A stretch of 23,390 nt of DNA from a bacterium (GCA_029564595.1 JAKQPS010000057.1:1-23390); one strand, 5' to 3'. Positions 14,080 to 23,011 are shown, counted from the stretch's first letter. The notes: a model not told the origin generated them from the sequence alone. Made by a program: numbers and translations.

Positions 14080-15045
14080 CCATGGTTTTCGGATAAAACC
14101 GCATTTGTCCAACTCATTCTTAAAAACCTCAAAGTTGTCGCCTCGATATCTGTCTTCGATATTTAGCAGGCATTTGATAGATTCTCTGGCATATTTTCTC
14201 GCAATATTAAGGGTTGGTTTGTTTACCGAAACTCCGGCATGAACAAGTTTGCTTCTGAACTTGTAAAGACTTTTCATTTCACTATAAATGTGAGTTGACT
14301 CTTCTTCATTATTACCTACTAATATCGCTACGCCTCTGGAGATACGATTAGCAAGCTCTTTCATATCATCCGGGCTGAACAAAATTTCAAAGCATATCAT
14401 TATTGAAACAAAAGCTGAATCTATATTGTCTGTTAAATAAGACTGCTTAAAAAAACCATAAGCTTTCTGGAGCGATTTATTTGAAGGATAGCTGAATTCA
14501 TCGATAAAATTCTGTGCCGCCATTAACTGCGATTCATTAAGAACCAATATATTAGGATCAGACAATAAATAATACACCGGCTTACAGGTTCTAATGAGTT
14601 CAACCTCATCGTTTTGATAATAGAACAAATATTCGGCAACTATATTAATATCGCTTTCAACAAAAAGCTTCAAAGATGAAATCGCAGGATGAAGATACTC
14701 TCTAACGTTGCTAAAATGGGTTTGAAGATTATTCGAAGAAGGGTTGTCGCAAAGAAGTATTTTAGCGCAAGGGACATCACATGTGAAACTGGTTTTTATC
14801 AATAATAAAGGACTGGGATCGCCAAAAAATCCGGTAGCGTCATCAATATTACGCAAAAAGCATCCTTGCATCTGCAGGTCGTTGCTGACATTGGCGAAGG
14901 GGCGGTTTTCACAGGCGCTGATTAAAGATATTGCTTCTTCATAAGGAGTCTCTCTTATTTCAAATCCGTGTTTGAGACAAAGTTTTGTTATCGAAGAATC
15001 AGCGTTTGAAAGAACATGGATGGAGTGAATTGTTGTTTCTGACAT
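14068..15045 (-). CDS. HEPN-domain protein, third gene of the higBA operon
   Basis: The start at 15045 is chosen because TTGGAGG lies just upstream; a longer frame to 15213 would overlap the antitoxin gene. The product is 325 residues. Its C-terminal third resembles ApeA-like HEPN domains: a helical hairpin with ELANRISRGVAILVG, then YKFRSKLVHAG, which carries the R-x4-H motif (R264, H269) used by many HEPN ribonucleases. The first ~190 residues are mixed alpha/beta and unrecognised. It begins 49 bases after the HigA-like stop on the same strand, so it is probably co-transcribed. HEPN proteins often cleave RNA in toxin-antitoxin or anti-phage systems. This product may be an effector or accessory of the module; function is inferred. 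Confidence 0.65.
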   Translation of the reverse strand: MSETTIHSIHVLSNADSSITKLCLKHGFEIRETPYEEAISLISACENRPFANVSNDLQMQGCFLRNIDDATGFFGDPSPLLLIKTSFTCDVPCAKILLCDNPSSNNLQTHFSNVREYLHPAISSLKLFVESDINIVAEYLFYYQNDEVELIRTCKPVYYLLSDPNILVLNESQLMAAQNFIDEFSYPSNKSLQKAYGFFKQSYLTDNIDSAFVSIMICFEILFSPDDMKELANRISRGVAILVGNNEEESTHIYSEMKSLYKFRSKLVHAGVSVNKPTLNIARKYARESIKCLLNIEDRYRGDNFEVFKNELDKCGFIRKPWSAI

Positions 15046-15094
15046 GAACGCCTCCAACATAAAGATATCCGATAGAGCAACAATGAACAACCGC

Positions 15095-16219
15095 TCATTG
15101 AGAGTTAGCGTTCTGTGTGGCAAGCGCTGAAAGGTTGTCAGGGTCGAACCTTCGGCGCAGGTTGTTGTGCCAGTCGTATTTGATAAGGCCGTCTTTTTGA
15201 AGGCGTCCGACAACTATACCGGGAGAGACGCAGACTTTGCTTGAAAAACGAAGTATATCTGCTTTGAGAAAAAAGCCTGATTGAGAGAACGCGCTGTATT
15301 CCGAGGGGGGAATAAGGATGTTGGCGGCGAACCTGTCCGCTTCGCTCTCTTCTTTCGAGGAAGAAGCGTTCTCGCAATTGATGAACGCTTGTTTTTTTCC
15401 GTGATAGATAATATGGGCGGCTTCATGGAAGAAGCTGAACCAGAAATGATCTTCGAGTCTGTGCCGTCCGCTGAGAGCTATTAGCGCTTTTGACGGGTTC
15501 AGCCAGTGGGAGGCTCCGCTTAATCTTGTTCCGGGAATTTCCTTGACGATAGCTAGGGCGACGCCTGATCGCGCGCAGGCTTCGACCATATACGGAACGA
15601 AATCGCATGGGGCTTTCAATGTCATGTCTCTTATGGCTTTGACCGTTTCTAAAAATGCTGAGCGGTCAAAAGGTTCGGCGTCTATTCCGGCGGCAATAAT
15701 TTCGGCGATGCGCAACCATGAGGCGACCGCCTTGGTATCGCTCTGAAAAGTGGGAGAACGGCGGTAGAGGATGCGAAGCCGGGAGAGATAGTCGTCAAGC
15801 GATTCAGGAGAACTGACGCCGAAAAAACCGAGAATTTTCTCGACAGCGTCCGTCTTGCTAGATGGTTTCGCCATCATACCTCGTTCGACAAGTTCCTTGA
15901 CCGGAAACTGATCCGCCCATCTGACAAACCCGGAAAGGCGCTTTGCGCTCTCTTCGCGTTTTTTCCTAAGTTTATAATTGGCGCTCAATGCGCTCCAAGT
16001 TTCGGCGGGTATGCCGAGAACTCTCTCTAATGCGATAGCGGTCTCCGTTTCAATCGGAGCTTTGCCGTTGAGAATCTGGCTCATAGTTTTTTCTTCTAGT
16101 CCGACGCGGCGCGCCAATTCCATTTTCATAATCCCGCGAGCGGCCGCAATCTCGCTTAGCATAAACCCCGGATGAGCGTTATAGTCGGGCTTAAATTCAT
16201 TGAGCATTTTCGTCGTCAT
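15095..16219 (-). CDS. higA: HigA-like antitoxin fused to an ImmA/IrrE metallopeptidase
   Basis: A 374-residue protein. Residues about 16-78 are an XRE helix-turn-helix of the HigA type (GFMLSEIAAARGIMKMELAR, then MSQILNGK and LERVLGIPAETW), which binds the operon promoter and neutralises the toxin. Residues about 215-330 are a COG2856 (ImmA/IrrE) peptidase domain with HEAAH at 265-269 and ESEADRFAANILIP (about 291-304) supplying the third zinc ligand. Classical HigA is only about 100 residues; this long form can cut repressors or possibly partner proteins. The ATG overlaps the toxin stop by four bases (ATGA), indicating coupled translation. I am confident of both domains; whether the peptidase acts on the toxin or on the downstream HEPN protein is unknown. 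Confidence 0.85.
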   Translation of the reverse strand: MTTKMLNEFKPDYNAHPGFMLSEIAAARGIMKMELARRVGLEEKTMSQILNGKAPIETETAIALERVLGIPAETWSALSANYKLRKKREESAKRLSGFVRWADQFPVKELVERGMMAKPSSKTDAVEKILGFFGVSSPESLDDYLSRLRILYRRSPTFQSDTKAVASWLRIAEIIAAGIDAEPFDRSAFLETVKAIRDMTLKAPCDFVPYMVEACARSGVALAIVKEIPGTRLSGASHWLNPSKALIALSGRHRLEDHFWFSFFHEAAHIIYHGKKQAFINCENASSSKEESEADRFAANILIPPSEYSAFSQSGFFLKADILRFSSKVCVSPGIVVGRLQKDGLIKYDWHNNLRRRFDPDNLSALATQNANSQ

Positions 16220-16527
16220 TTGTGATAATCCTCCACATCCAGTATTTCAATCGAAGTAATTTTTCTAAGGTCGGCGTCCGGCTGATGAGGGCTGAAAACG
16301 ATCCTGAACTGTTCATCGGCGTTGACCGCAAAAACATTTTTGCGCCCAGTCAACATGTGTCTTCTGAACGGAAGAGAAGACGGAACTGCGGCGAGGTTCT
16401 CTGACGCTTCCAGAAAGAGCATGCGCGTCTGAATCTTTCCGGCGGTTTTCGTCCCGAACTTCTTTCTCAGCGCGTCGCCGGAATTGAGCAGATTTCTCAA
16501 ACGCTCATTTCTAAACGTTATAATCAT
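16216..16527 (-). CDS. higB: HigB-like RelE/ParE-superfamily toxin
   Basis: A 103-residue protein matching HigB-type mRNA interferases of the RelE superfamily, which cut translated mRNA on the ribosome. Family features are the opening MIITFRNERLRNLLNSG, a central basic region (AAVPSSLPFRRHML) and the closing FRIVF...ITSIEILDVEDYHK. Length is normal for the family. It is the first gene of the operon, with an operator palindrome directly upstream and a four-base overlap with the antitoxin gene. Its start lies only about two bases from the predicted transcription start, so its mRNA may be nearly leaderless. Confidence 0.85.
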   Translation of the reverse strand: MIITFRNERLRNLLNSGDALRKKFGTKTAGKIQTRMLFLEASENLAAVPSSLPFRRHMLTGRKNVFAVNADEQFRIVFSPHQPDADLRKITSIEILDVEDYHK

Positions 16528-16535
16528 TATAAAAT

Positions 16536-16564
16536 AGTTTACCTTTAAGGTAAAGAAAAGTCAA
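16536..16564 (-). promoter_or_regulatory. higBA promoter with palindromic operator
   Basis: On the - strand TTGACT (16564-16559) and TAAACT (16541-16536) are spaced by 17 bases. The perfect inverted repeat TTTACCTTTAAGGTAAA (16538-16554) fills the spacer and touches the -10 box. This is the expected place for an autorepressor site bound by the HigA-like protein. Confidence 0.65.
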
Positions 16565-16648
16565 CAAGCGAACGAAAAAGCGAATAACATACGGGAAGCC
16601 ACGTCATTGTGGCGAGGGGGGTTTTGCGCCGTTCTTTATCGATCGGGC

Positions 16649-17384
<736 letters not shown>

Positions 17385-17412
17385 TCCCGCCTGAATCGAA
17401 CACGGAGGATTT

Positions 17413-18348
17413 ATGGATAGAAACCTAATAAGAATTCGCACTCTGGACAAGGAAGATATCACCAAGATACTCGACCAGTCCAAAGTGTTTCTTGAGATAT
17501 TGGACAGGCCGATAAAGAAAGTGCCGGCGCTGCGCGGCAAAGTGGTGGTGACGCTTTTTTTCGAGCCGAGCACGCGCACGCGGATGTCGTTCGAGCTTGC
17601 GGCGAAGATGCTGAGCGCGGACGTGCTGAACTTCGCGGCGAGCACGAGCAGCGCCGTCAAGGGCGAGTCCCTGAAAGACACCGCGCTTACTATGAAGGCT
17701 CTCGGCGCGGACTACATTGTGGTGCGGCACACGCACACCGGCGCTCCGGAGTTCATCGCCAAGCAAGGCGACTTCAGGGTGATCAACGGCGGCGACGGTT
17801 TCGGCGAGCACCCGACTCAGGCCCTGCTGGACCTGTTTACGATAAGGCAGAAACTGGGCAGGCTCGAAGGGCTGAACGTGGCGATAATGGGCGACATAGC
17901 GCACAGCAGGGTGGCCCGCTCGAACATCTTCGCGCTGACCAAGATGGGCGCCAACGTCCGGCTCGTCGCCCCACCCACGATGCTCCCTGTCAACATCGAA
18001 AAACTCGGCGCTCAAGTCCACTACCGCCCCGACGCGATTTTCGAGGACACCGATGTTCTCTACCTCCTGCGCGTTCAAACCGAGCGCCAGAAGGACAGTC
18101 TCCTGCCTTCCCTCAAGGAATACGCGGAACTGTTCGGCGTGAACGGCGACTTGCTCTCGAAGTTCAAGAAAGACGTCATCGTGATGCATCCGGGGCCGAT
18201 CAACCGGGGGGTGGAAATCTCCCACGACGTCGCCGACGGGAACGACACTTACATCGAGGAGCAGGTGAGGAACGGGCTGGTGGTGAGGATGGCCGTGCTC
18301 TATCTGCTCGAAGGGGGAAAGGAGGCCGCGCATGAAGCTGTTAATTAA
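17413..18348 (+). CDS. pyrB: Aspartate carbamoyltransferase catalytic subunit
   Basis: A 311-residue enzyme that joins carbamoyl phosphate and aspartate to N-carbamoyl-aspartate, the second step of pyrimidine synthesis. The carbamoyl-phosphate signature FFEPSTRTRMSFE is at 49-61. GDGFGEHPTQALLDLFTI and HPGPINRGVEI supply further active-site residues. Length is normal for the catalytic chain. GGAGG precedes the ATG. No pyrI regulatory gene follows, so it is probably controlled at the attenuator rather than by a regulatory subunit. Its end overlaps pyrC by 17 bases. Confidence 0.95.
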   Translation: MDRNLIRIRTLDKEDITKILDQSKVFLEILDRPIKKVPALRGKVVVTLFFEPSTRTRMSFELAAKMLSADVLNFAASTSSAVKGESLKDTALTMKALGADYIVVRHTHTGAPEFIAKQGDFRVINGGDGFGEHPTQALLDLFTIRQKLGRLEGLNVAIMGDIAHSRVARSNIFALTKMGANVRLVAPPTMLPVNIEKLGAQVHYRPDAIFEDTDVLYLLRVQTERQKDSLLPSLKEYAELFGVNGDLLSKFKKDVIVMHPGPINRGVEISHDVADGNDTYIEEQVRNGLVVRMAVLYLLEGGKEAAHEAVN

Positions 18349-19615
18349 GGGAGCGGAGATAATCGACCCGGCGGGCAAAATTGCCGGGCGCAACGATATC
18401 CTCGTCGAGGACGGGGTCATAAGGGAAATCGGAAAACCCTCTGCGGCGGGCGCAGAGGTTCTGGACGCGTCCGGGCTGAAGGCGGCTCCGGGGCTGGTGG
18501 ACATCCACGTCCACTTCCGCGACCCCGGCTACGAATACAAGGAAAACGTTGCGACCGGGCTTCGGGCGGCGGCCGCCGGCGGTTTCACTTCCGTCGTCTG
18601 CATGCCGAACACCAAGCCTGACATCGACACGAAGTCGGTGGCGAAATATGTGAACGACAAAGCGCGCGCGGCGGGCCTCGGCAGGCTTTTCATCGCCGGC
18701 GCGATTTCAAAAAAACGCGAGGGCGCGGAACTCGCCGAGATAGGCGACATGATGAACGAGGGCATTGTCGCCGTCACCGACGACGGAAACCCGGTGATGA
18801 ACGCGCAACTGATGCGCCGCGCGCTCGAATACACAAAGATGTTCGGCATCCCCGTCATGTCGCACGCGGAGGACAAGAACCTCGCGGGCGCGGGCGTGAT
18901 GAACGAGGGCATGGTGTCCACCACCATCGGGATGAGGCCCATTCCCAAGGAAGCTGAGACGGTGATGGTTCTCAGGGACATCGAGTTGGCGGCGCTCACA
19001 GGCGGGCGACTGCACCTGACGCACATCAGTTCCGCCGAATCTGTGGACGCCGTCAGGCGCGCCAAAGCGCGCGGACTTCGCGTCACCTGCGACGTCACCC
19101 CGCACCACCTCGTCCTTACCGACGAGTCGGTTATGGGGTTCGACACCGCTACTAAGGTGAACCCGCCGTTGAGGGCAGAGAGCGACCGGCGGGCGCTCGT
19201 CGCCGGGCTGCTCGACGGAACAATAGACGCCATCGCTTCCGATCACGCCCCGCACGCCGTCCACGAAAAAGAAGTGTCGTACGACGACGCCCCGTTCGGC
19301 CTCGTCGGGTTGGAGACCACGCTGGCGGTCCTTGTCACGCGGCTCGTCGAGACGGGCGCGGCGCCGCTTGAATTGCTGATAAGCAAACTGACCGCCGGCC
19401 CGGCCGCCGCGCTGGGGCTGAACGCCGGCTCTCTCGCGCCCGGCGCTCCGGCGGACATCGTTCTGTTCGACCCCGCCGCCGAATGGACGGTGGACTCCTC
19501 CAAGTTCTTCTCGAAAGGGCGCAACTGCCCGTTCAACGGCTGGCGCGTCCGCGGCAGAGTCGCCGCCACCGTCGCCGCCGGAAATATCGTCTTCAAAGAC
19601 GGCGCGTTTGTATAA
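18332..19615 (+). CDS. pyrC: Dihydroorotase
   Basis: A 427-residue zinc enzyme that cyclises carbamoyl-aspartate to dihydroorotate, the third step of pyrimidine synthesis. Metal-binding motifs are visible: DIHVHFRDPGY (57-67), VTDDGNPV, SHAED, HLTHISS and SDHAPH near residue 305. The sequence is of the longer type found with PyrB in many bacteria (Aquifex/Bacillus-like) rather than the 348-residue E. coli type. AAAGGAGG lies inside the end of pyrB and the ATG overlaps it by 17 bases, which suggests translational coupling and assembly with PyrB. The operon stops here; carA/B, pyrD, pyrE and pyrF are not in the window. Confidence 0.95.
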   Translation: MKLLIKGAEIIDPAGKIAGRNDILVEDGVIREIGKPSAAGAEVLDASGLKAAPGLVDIHVHFRDPGYEYKENVATGLRAAAAGGFTSVVCMPNTKPDIDTKSVAKYVNDKARAAGLGRLFIAGAISKKREGAELAEIGDMMNEGIVAVTDDGNPVMNAQLMRRALEYTKMFGIPVMSHAEDKNLAGAGVMNEGMVSTTIGMRPIPKEAETVMVLRDIELAALTGGRLHLTHISSAESVDAVRRAKARGLRVTCDVTPHHLVLTDESVMGFDTATKVNPPLRAESDRRALVAGLLDGTIDAIASDHAPHAVHEKEVSYDDAPFGLVGLETTLAVLVTRLVETGAAPLELLISKLTAGPAAALGLNAGSLAPGAPADIVLFDPAAEWTVDSSKFFSKGRNCPFNGWRVRGRVAATVAAGNIVFKDGAFV

Positions 19616-19637
19616 TCGGCGGTAGAGAAGTAAACAG

Positions 19638-19666
19638 TTGACAACAAATGATTGAATAGATAACAT
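19638..19666 (+). promoter_or_regulatory. Strong candidate promoter of the AT-rich HEPN gene
   Basis: TTGACA (19638-19643) and TAACAT (19661-19666) are spaced by 17 bases, in the AT-rich sequence that begins right after pyrC. Transcription would start near 19673 and include the long hairpin downstream. Confidence 0.55.
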
Positions 19667-19730
19667 TTTATAAGAACCATAGTTCTTTCTGCTTTGTTCA
19701 TGATATTTGGTAATAACGATGAGTGAAAAA

Positions 19731-19789
19731 AAAGGTACAGTGTCTTTGAAGAAGTTGCCTTGGCAACCCGTTTCAAAGAATGTACCTTT
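19731..19789. other. Long imperfect hairpin in the leader of the HEPN gene
   Basis: AAAGGTACA (19731-19739) pairs with TGTACCTTT (19781-19789), TCTTTGAA (19743-19750) with TTCAAAGA (19772-19779), and GTTGC with GCAAC around a CTTG loop, about 22 pairs in total. It could be a bidirectional terminator between pyrC and the island, an attenuator, or a structured small RNA. The U-run after it is interrupted. A 31-codon ORF (19719-19814) reads through it. Confidence 0.6.
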
Positions 19790-19861
19790 AACGTCTTTGT
19801 TATCTTTATTATAAAAGTTATTTCTGTTTTGTCAATACAAGAACTAGTTGTCTTGAAGTTA

Positions 19862-21670
19862 ATGAAACATAAGAGTAGAGGTGCCATTGTGGATGATGAT
19901 AATGAAAAACGGACAAACGCAAAAAAATATTTTTTAACAAAAATAAGCGATTATATTGACAACAAACATAACATGATTTCAAAAAAACGACATGACAGTT
20001 TGGAGCTATATTTGCATGTGTGCATTCTAACATACGAAGAAATGGTTAATTCGGGAAACAGTCAACAATTGAAAAGCGCGCTTAAATCACTTCTTGACAG
20101 CTTAAAAACAATTATTGAACATCATCCATATAATAGATCAGAGCAGCTAAAAACTGATTTGAAAACAATAAAGACTCTAATAGAAACAAAAGATAATAAT
20201 GGGGCATACTCGGCGTTAAATATAGGAATGCAGGCTTTATATAAGAAAATTAGTAAATCATCGTTATTAGAATACTATTTGCCAATTATCAAAATAACAG
20301 GTTGCTTCCAAGAAATGGACATATTATTGGCGAGTCTCATTAGCGACTTGTTATATAGAGGTTATTCTTTGTTTAGCATAAGAGATTGGTACAAAAAACA
20401 CATAAGAGACAATAATGCAATGTTTGTTAAAGATATGAACGAGAATAATGTTGAACCCTATATAGAATCGCTATCAGAATTCGACTTTGAAAAGAAAGAT
20501 ATTGTTGTTAGAAGGTCTTTAGACAAAATAAATAGAAAAACAGGCGAAGAGATCAAAAGCATTATCCAAAGAATAAATAGCAATAAAAGTGATGGTAATG
20601 ATATTGAGATCATTAATACAGCAGACAATAGTATTAAAATGAGTTTTAAGGTAAAAGCATATGATTATTATCACGCAATAAGCGTTGCTCAGCTACAGTT
20701 GACAGATATAACTAGTGATCTTGAATTGAATCCCTTAATTAGAATTAAAGGCAAACTTAATAAAAATTATGAAATAGTAAACGATGAAACAAAAACAATA
20801 GATGAACGTACGTTGCATAAGAACATATCTATCGAAGATGCAGCCGATAAATGGCAAACAATCACATTTAAAGAATTTACTGACATCAAGTACAAATCTT
20901 ATAATGACACTAAGTTAAAGAGCGATATACAAATAATCGAATCAATATTTTACACGGTAATAAACACACACAAATATGAGCATAAATATCGACTACTTAA
21001 CACTTGGACTGCAATGGAGTATCTACATTATTCATATGAGGAAGGGTCAATTATTGAAAAAATTAGAACTATAATACCAAAATTGTACTGTAACTATTAT
21101 ATTAGAGAGAAGATGAATATATTTTGTGACAGACTATTAAGCAATTACAATTCTGGTAAATTAATAGAAAAAACTGATTATTTAACAGAGATGTTGAAAG
21201 AATGTGAAATACAAGGTAACCAACGATATAATGTGAGCAACTTAATAAAACACATAACAGAAAATGCCGTAACATTAGAAAATAGTATTAAAAAACATGC
21301 AATACTATGGCGTGAGCTATGCGAATTAAATGGTCTGATAAGCAATAACGATATTGCTAAGAAAAGAATAGAAGAATATCACAATTTAATTTGCGCTGAT
21401 TTAAATCTAATTTACAGAATTAGAAATATTGTTGCGCATTCAGGGATGGAAATGATGGATAATATTGACTATATAACATTAAGACTAATGTCATATATAA
21501 ATTCTCTGCTAACATTGATATTGTATTATAAATCAAAAAACAATGACATTACCATAAAAGAGATATTATATTCAATAGTAGAAACATACAAGAATTACGA
21601 AGTGCTAATTAATAAGGATGACATAGATAAATACAAGTTAACAAGACCAAAGTATATGTTTATTGAATAG
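19862..21670 (+). CDS. Large HEPN-like protein in an AT-rich island
   Basis: The start is taken at ATG 19862 (602 residues). A GTG at 19889 with AGAGGTG upstream is an alternative; the frame extends to 19760 through the leader hairpin, which I reject. The protein is hydrophilic and largely helical. The C-terminal ~200 residues resemble ApeA-like HEPN domains: LLNTWTAMEYLHYSYEEGSI with IIEKIRTIIPKL, then YRIRNIVAHSG with the R-N-x3-H motif (R521, H526). The first ~350 residues are unrecognised; there is no membrane segment. The DNA is roughly 30% GC between GC-rich housekeeping genes, a clear sign of transfer. HEPN proteins of this build occur in anti-phage defence as RNases; that role is inferred here. 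Confidence 0.65.
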   Translation: MKHKSRGAIVDDDNEKRTNAKKYFLTKISDYIDNKHNMISKKRHDSLELYLHVCILTYEEMVNSGNSQQLKSALKSLLDSLKTIIEHHPYNRSEQLKTDLKTIKTLIETKDNNGAYSALNIGMQALYKKISKSSLLEYYLPIIKITGCFQEMDILLASLISDLLYRGYSLFSIRDWYKKHIRDNNAMFVKDMNENNVEPYIESLSEFDFEKKDIVVRRSLDKINRKTGEEIKSIIQRINSNKSDGNDIEIINTADNSIKMSFKVKAYDYYHAISVAQLQLTDITSDLELNPLIRIKGKLNKNYEIVNDETKTIDERTLHKNISIEDAADKWQTITFKEFTDIKYKSYNDTKLKSDIQIIESIFYTVINTHKYEHKYRLLNTWTAMEYLHYSYEEGSIIEKIRTIIPKLYCNYYIREKMNIFCDRLLSNYNSGKLIEKTDYLTEMLKECEIQGNQRYNVSNLIKHITENAVTLENSIKKHAILWRELCELNGLISNNDIAKKRIEEYHNLICADLNLIYRIRNIVAHSGMEMMDNIDYITLRLMSYINSLLTLILYYKSKNNDITIKEILYSIVETYKNYEVLINKDDIDKYKLTRPKYMFIE

Positions 21671-21691
21671 GCTAAATGAATATACGAATTG

Positions 21692-22669
21692 ATGATAGAA
21701 CTTAAATATCAACACATAATTGAGGCGAGGAGGCGGATGCCGGCGTTGGTAAGGCCGACGCCTGTTGTCCGGTCGGCGGCGCTCAGCGAGGCGTCGGGCG
21801 CGCAAGTCTTCCTCAAACTCGAAAACCTGCTGGAGCCTGTAGGCTCATTCAAGCTCCGCGGCGCTTTCAACCGGATGTCTCTGTTGACAGAAGAGGAAAA
21901 ACGCCGGGGAGTGGTCACCGCGTCCGCAGGCAACCACGGGCAGGCGGTGGCTTACTGCGCGTCGCTCTCCGGAGTGGACGCGGTGGTGTTCATGCCTGTG
22001 AACACGCCGAAGATAAAAGCGGAGAGCGTGGGCAGGTTCGGGGCCGGGATACGGCTCGAAGGGGCGGACTACGACGACGCGGAGAGACGGGCGCATGAGT
22101 TTGAGAGAGAGAGCGGGCGGGTGTTCATCCACCCGTTCTATGACACAGCGGTGATGGCGGGGCAGGGGACGGTTGCGCTGGAACTGATGGAGCAGACGGG
22201 GGGAGTGGACGTCATAGTCGTTCCCGTCGGAGGGGGCGGGCTGGCGTGCGGGTGCGCCGTCGCCGCAAAAGCTCTCAACCCGAACATCCGCGTTATCGGC
22301 GTTCAACCTGAAACCTCGGCTCCTTTTGTCGAATCCAAGAAAGCCGGACGCCGCGTGGAATCTCCCATCGGCGACTCTCTGGCCGACGCCCTCACAGGCG
22401 AGATAATCGCAGACGATATGTTCGAGCTTTTCGATTCGCTAGTGGACGAAGCAGTCGCGGTCTCAGAAGCCGCGCTGGCGGACGCGGTTTATATGATGCT
22501 CAAAAGACACGGTATCGCGGTCGAAGGAGGCGGAGCGGCGGGCGTGGCGGCGCTGCTCGGCGGCATCCCCGGCGTCGCCGGCAAACGCGTCGCCGTCATC
22601 GTCACCGGACGCGGCATCGACCCTTCCGCTCTCGCTAAAATAATCAAAGAAAAAGAAAATATTTATTAA
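21692..22669 (+). CDS. PLP-dependent threonine/serine dehydratase
   Basis: A 325-residue fold-type II PLP enzyme that deaminates L-threonine (to 2-oxobutyrate) or L-serine. The PLP lysine is K54 in GSFKLRGAF; SAGNHGQAVA binds substrate and PLP, and VPVGGGGLACG is the phosphate loop. Length equals the catabolic TdcB-like form without the C-terminal ACT regulatory domain of IlvA. Related serine racemase or 3-hydroxyaspartate ammonia-lyase cannot be excluded. No Shine-Dalgarno site is visible before ATG 21692; the upstream bases belong to the AT-rich island, so the native 5' region seems to have been replaced. Confidence 0.85.
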   Translation: MIELKYQHIIEARRRMPALVRPTPVVRSAALSEASGAQVFLKLENLLEPVGSFKLRGAFNRMSLLTEEEKRRGVVTASAGNHGQAVAYCASLSGVDAVVFMPVNTPKIKAESVGRFGAGIRLEGADYDDAERRAHEFERESGRVFIHPFYDTAVMAGQGTVALELMEQTGGVDVIVVPVGGGGLACGCAVAAKALNPNIRVIGVQPETSAPFVESKKAGRRVESPIGDSLADALTGEIIADDMFELFDSLVDEAVAVSEAALADAVYMMLKRHGIAVEGGGAAGVAALLGGIPGVAGKRVAVIVTGRGIDPSALAKIIKEKENIY

Positions 22670-22755
22670 CCCGGTTTTTTCACGAGAAATATCCGAGAAT
22701 CGAATATGCCGACTATTATACGGTTTATTAGATAAAACTACCCATTAGGCATTAA

Positions 22756-22843
22756 CCGGATTCGCTGATAGAAATGGCGAATCGGGGCGATTTTCATAGC
22801 GGCGAACTGCTTCGTTGCCGCCGCATTATTTTGTTCATGAACC
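22756..22843 (+). repeat. Intergenic repeat family 1, copy B (88 bp)
   Basis: Nearly identical to 739-826 and in the same orientation, with about ten differences including one gap on each side. It lies in the gap after the dehydratase gene. Bases 22670-22755 hold no feature I can support. Confidence 0.75.
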
Positions 22844-22883
22844 CGTCGCTCCTGTGAAAATGTTCAAGAAGAAGATTCTCATA

Positions 22884-23011
22884 GAAAACCCTACCAATAT
22901 CTTTATGCACGATAAGCGCCGAAGGCGGAAGCGCAGCTCCGCCTTTGGCGCTGGCATGAAATGTTTTGAAAGGGATTTTAAGGGAAAACTTTTTCAAAAG
23001 TTTTCCCTTAA
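22884..23011 (-). repeat. Intergenic repeat family 2, copy 2 (128 bp)
   Basis: Read on the - strand it starts with the same perfect 15-pair hairpin (22978-22992 with 22997-23011) and CCCTTTCAAAAC block as 13650-13779, then a different GC-rich palindrome, then a related end. It lies back to back with copy B of family 1. Confidence 0.75.

Noticed and set aside
15046-15213. Longer N-terminus of the HEPN protein
   Set aside because: It would overlap the HigA-like gene by 119 bases; the ATG at 15045 has TTGGAGG directly upstream.
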